From Burkholderiales bacterium (GTDB taxonomy: Bacteria > Pseudomonadota > Gammaproteobacteria > Burkholderiales > Casimicrobiaceae): a DNA stretch of 7,778 nt. Made by a program: the position numbers and the translations under genes. The stretch covers positions 1 to 7,778 of the forward strand of contig JAITBX010000103.1 of NCBI GenBank assembly GCA_031283405.1, written 5' to 3'. The notes below the pieces were generated by a model, which was not told the DNA's origin, made no database searches, and saw only the letters and a list, made by a program, of their open reading frames with translations. Below, piece by piece: positions 6,470 through 7,778 of the stretch. Positions within the stretch are counted from its first letter, which is position 1. Each line of letters opens with the position of its first letter.

Positions 6470-6502
6470 GAGGATGATGCGCTTCCACGCGCCTCCGGCG
6501 CA

Positions 6503-7045
6503 TCAAGCGCCGTCAAGCACTTCGATCACATGATTCTGATTGGTGTAAATGCAAAGATCGCCGGCGATGGTCAACGCATTTTTGACGATGGCGTCGGCGC
6601 TCAAATCGGTGTGCTCGCACAGCGCCCGCGCCGCCGCTTGCGCGTAAGCGCCGCCCGAACCGATGGCGACGATTCGCCCTTCCGGTTCCAGCACGTCGCC
6701 GTTGCCGGTGATGATGAGCGACGCCGTGGCATCGGCGACCGCCAGCATGGCTTCCAATCGCCGCAAAACGCGATCCGAGCGCCAGTCTTTGGCCAGCTCG
6801 ACCGCAGCGCGTGTCAACTGTCCCTGATGTTTTTCGAGCTTGGCTTCAAAGCGTTCAAACAGCGTAAACGCATCGGCGGTCGCTCCAGCGAAACCGGCCA
6901 GCACTTTGTTTTGATACAGACGCCGCACTTTGCGCGCCGTGGCTTTAACGACGATGGAACCCAGCGTCACTTGGCCGTCGCCGCCCAGCGCCACTTTGCC
7001 GCCGTGCGCGACGGAAAGAATCGTCGTTCCATGAAAAGGTTCCAT
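6503..7045 (-). CDS. hslV: ATP-dependent protease proteolytic subunit HslV (ClpQ)
   Basis: HslV forms the double-hexamer peptidase core of the HslUV protease; the HslU ATPase unfolds and feeds substrates. The 180-residue product has the N-terminal threonine nucleophile motif TTILSV, with Thr7 as the mature residue 1, after a six-residue leader MEPFHG. Lys39 in ARKVRR corresponds to catalytic Lys33, and Ser130 in the GSGG motif (129-132) to Ser124. GDGQVTLG (22-29), GFAGATADAFTLFERFE (51-67) and the C-terminal block GDLCIYTNQNH (162-172) are near-invariant in the family. The start is fixed by a perfect AGGAGG. The gene lies 36 bp after the STAS-protein stop, so the two may share a transcript. 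hslU, normally immediately downstream, is absent: the next gene is dsbC. Confidence 0.97.
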   Translation of the reverse strand: MEPFHGTTILSVAHGGKVALGGDGQVTLGSIVVKATARKVRRLYQNKVLAGFAGATADAFTLFERFEAKLEKHQGQLTRAAVELAKDWRSDRVLRRLEAMLAVADATASLIITGNGDVLEPEGRIVAIGSGGAYAQAAARALCEHTDLSADAIVKNALTIAGDLCIYTNQNHVIEVLDGA

Positions 7046-7051
7046 TGTTTG

Positions 7052-7057
7052 CCTCCT
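7052..7057 (-). promoter_or_regulatory. Ribosome binding site of hslV
   Basis: Perfect AGGAGG on the minus strand, 6 nt before the ATG at 7045. It selects the start that gives the six-residue leader before the catalytic threonine. Confidence 0.9.
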
Positions 7058-7081
7058 GGTGAGCGTTTTTTAGCAGGCGTT

Positions 7082-7778
7082 TTATTTTTTGCGGCGACTG
7101 AACGCGCGCGGCGGAATGCCGACCAGTAACAACAGCGTCAACACCATCGGCGAAGTGCGAATGAAGATCACGCGCTTTTTTGCGCCCTCGGCGCGCGCCA
7201 CCAGATTGGCCAACGCGCCGCCATAAGAAAAATCGATGCGGGAAACATCGTGCATATCGATAATCAGTTCATCGTACAACGGCAACCGCTCTTTGAACGC
7301 CGCCAACTGCGGCGCATGTGCGCCTTGCAGCACGCCGCGCCAGACGATCATGTTCGGCGGCAATCCCGCATCCTCTTGCGCGTTCGCTATCGCGATATCT
7401 TTCACAACCGGCTCCGGCAGGGTTGCCGGTTGCTGCACCACTCTGCCCCGCGCCGGTTCCCACGCCGGCGGCGAAAGCTCGAAGCGCAACGCGAAATCGA
7501 GCGCGCAAACTTCAAACAAAGTTTCGTCCTGCTGCCATTGCAACAGTTCGAGCCACAACTGCCAATAGCCTTCGCCTTCTTTGCCGGCGGTGCTGATCGC
7601 GTATTCTCTCGTTTCGTTGAGCAGTATTTTCGGCCACGGTTCCAGCACGATGTTCAGTTGCAAGCGGCGAACTTTCGCCAGCACTTGCGCCAGATGCCAA
7701 GCGCCTTCGTCGTCGATCAACTCCGCGCGAGCCAAATCCACTTGATACGCTTCTTTTTCGGGCGCGTCGAGAATGTGC
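7082..7778 (-). CDS. STAS-domain protein, C-terminal part (cut by window edge)
   Basis: The frame is open to the right edge and 231 residues are visible; the GTG at 7741 is probably internal because the reading continues upstream as HILDAPEKEAYQ. Three parts can be seen. At about residues 10-50 is what looks like the second half of one STAS fold (VDLARAELIDDEGAWHLA, a strand then helix with the usual Asp). At about 65-110 is a helical linker ending in the ALDFALRFELSPPAW block, which I recall from betaproteobacterial STAS proteins. At about 143-224 is a second STAS-like domain (LIIDMHDVSRIDFSYGGALA at 172-191). No serine/threonine phosphosite typical of SpoIIAA can be pointed to with certainty, and no membrane segment is convincing; the hydrophobic VLTLLLLVGI near the end fits a STAS helix. 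Function is unknown. It precedes hslV by 36 bp. Confidence 0.8.
   Translation of the reverse strand, partial: HILDAPEKEAYQVDLARAELIDDEGAWHLAQVLAKVRRLQLNIVLEPWPKILLNETREYAISTAGKEGEGYWQLWLELLQWQQDETLFEVCALDFALRFELSPPAWEPARGRVVQQPATLPEPVVKDIAIANAQEDAGLPPNMIVWRGVLQGAHAPQLAAFKERLPLYDELIIDMHDVSRIDFSYGGALANLVARAEGAKKRVIFIRTSPMVLTLLLLVGIPPRAFSRRKK

Noticed and set aside
6489..6501. GCGCC-TCC-GGCGC hairpin right after the hslV stop as a terminator
   Set aside because: Stem of only 5 bp and no following T run on the minus strand.
6209..7129. 306-codon plus-strand frame across the dsbC-hslV region
   Set aside because: It spans two conserved minus-strand genes and their spacer, has no start signal, and its composition is that of a complementary-strand artefact.

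Overview
The window reads as ordinary chromosome of a GC-rich betaproteobacterium. The evidence is family content and order. A 16S rRNA methyltransferase gene (rsmB) is followed by a DUF4390 gene and an NtrY-like sensor kinase, an arrangement I know from Neisseria-type and related betaproteobacteria. HslV, the three-tRNA set Pro(TGG)-Arg(TCT)-His(GTG) and the STAS-domain protein also fit that group. I cannot name a genus from the sequence alone.

Layout, left to right. Positions 1-3380 are a minus-strand run: rsmB (GTG start at 3380), a 23-bp gap, the DUF4390 exported protein, then an NtrY-like histidine kinase overlapping it by an ATGA junction and leaving the window at base 1. Divergent from rsmB is a plus-strand yqhD-type NADPH-dependent aldehyde reductase/alcohol dehydrogenase (3622-4791). 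It converges on a minus-strand tRNA operon (Pro, Arg, His; 5209 down to 4912), and the two share a strong 11-bp-stem terminator at 4878-4912. The tRNA operon has a clear sigma70-type promoter at 5220-5248. A 232-bp structured spacer then leads to a lone plus-strand CAT-anticodon tRNA, probably the lysidine-type tRNA-Ile2. The right third is a second minus-strand run: a STAS-domain protein (partial, entering from the right edge), hslV, and a DsbC-type periplasmic disulfide isomerase.

How the genes relate: rsmB and the tRNAs serve translation. The NtrY-like kinase with DUF4390 is a membrane/envelope signalling module. HslV (cytoplasmic proteolysis) and DsbC (periplasmic disulfide repair) are protein quality control, and YqhD detoxifies aldehydes. 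No mobile element, CRISPR array, phage gene or obvious novel system is present. The more unusual points are hslV without an adjacent hslU, an odd D-loop/variable-loop combination in the CAT tRNA, a small tandem repeat after yqhD, and a hairpin-rich spacer between the divergent tRNA units. No stretch longer than 300 bases lacks a gene.
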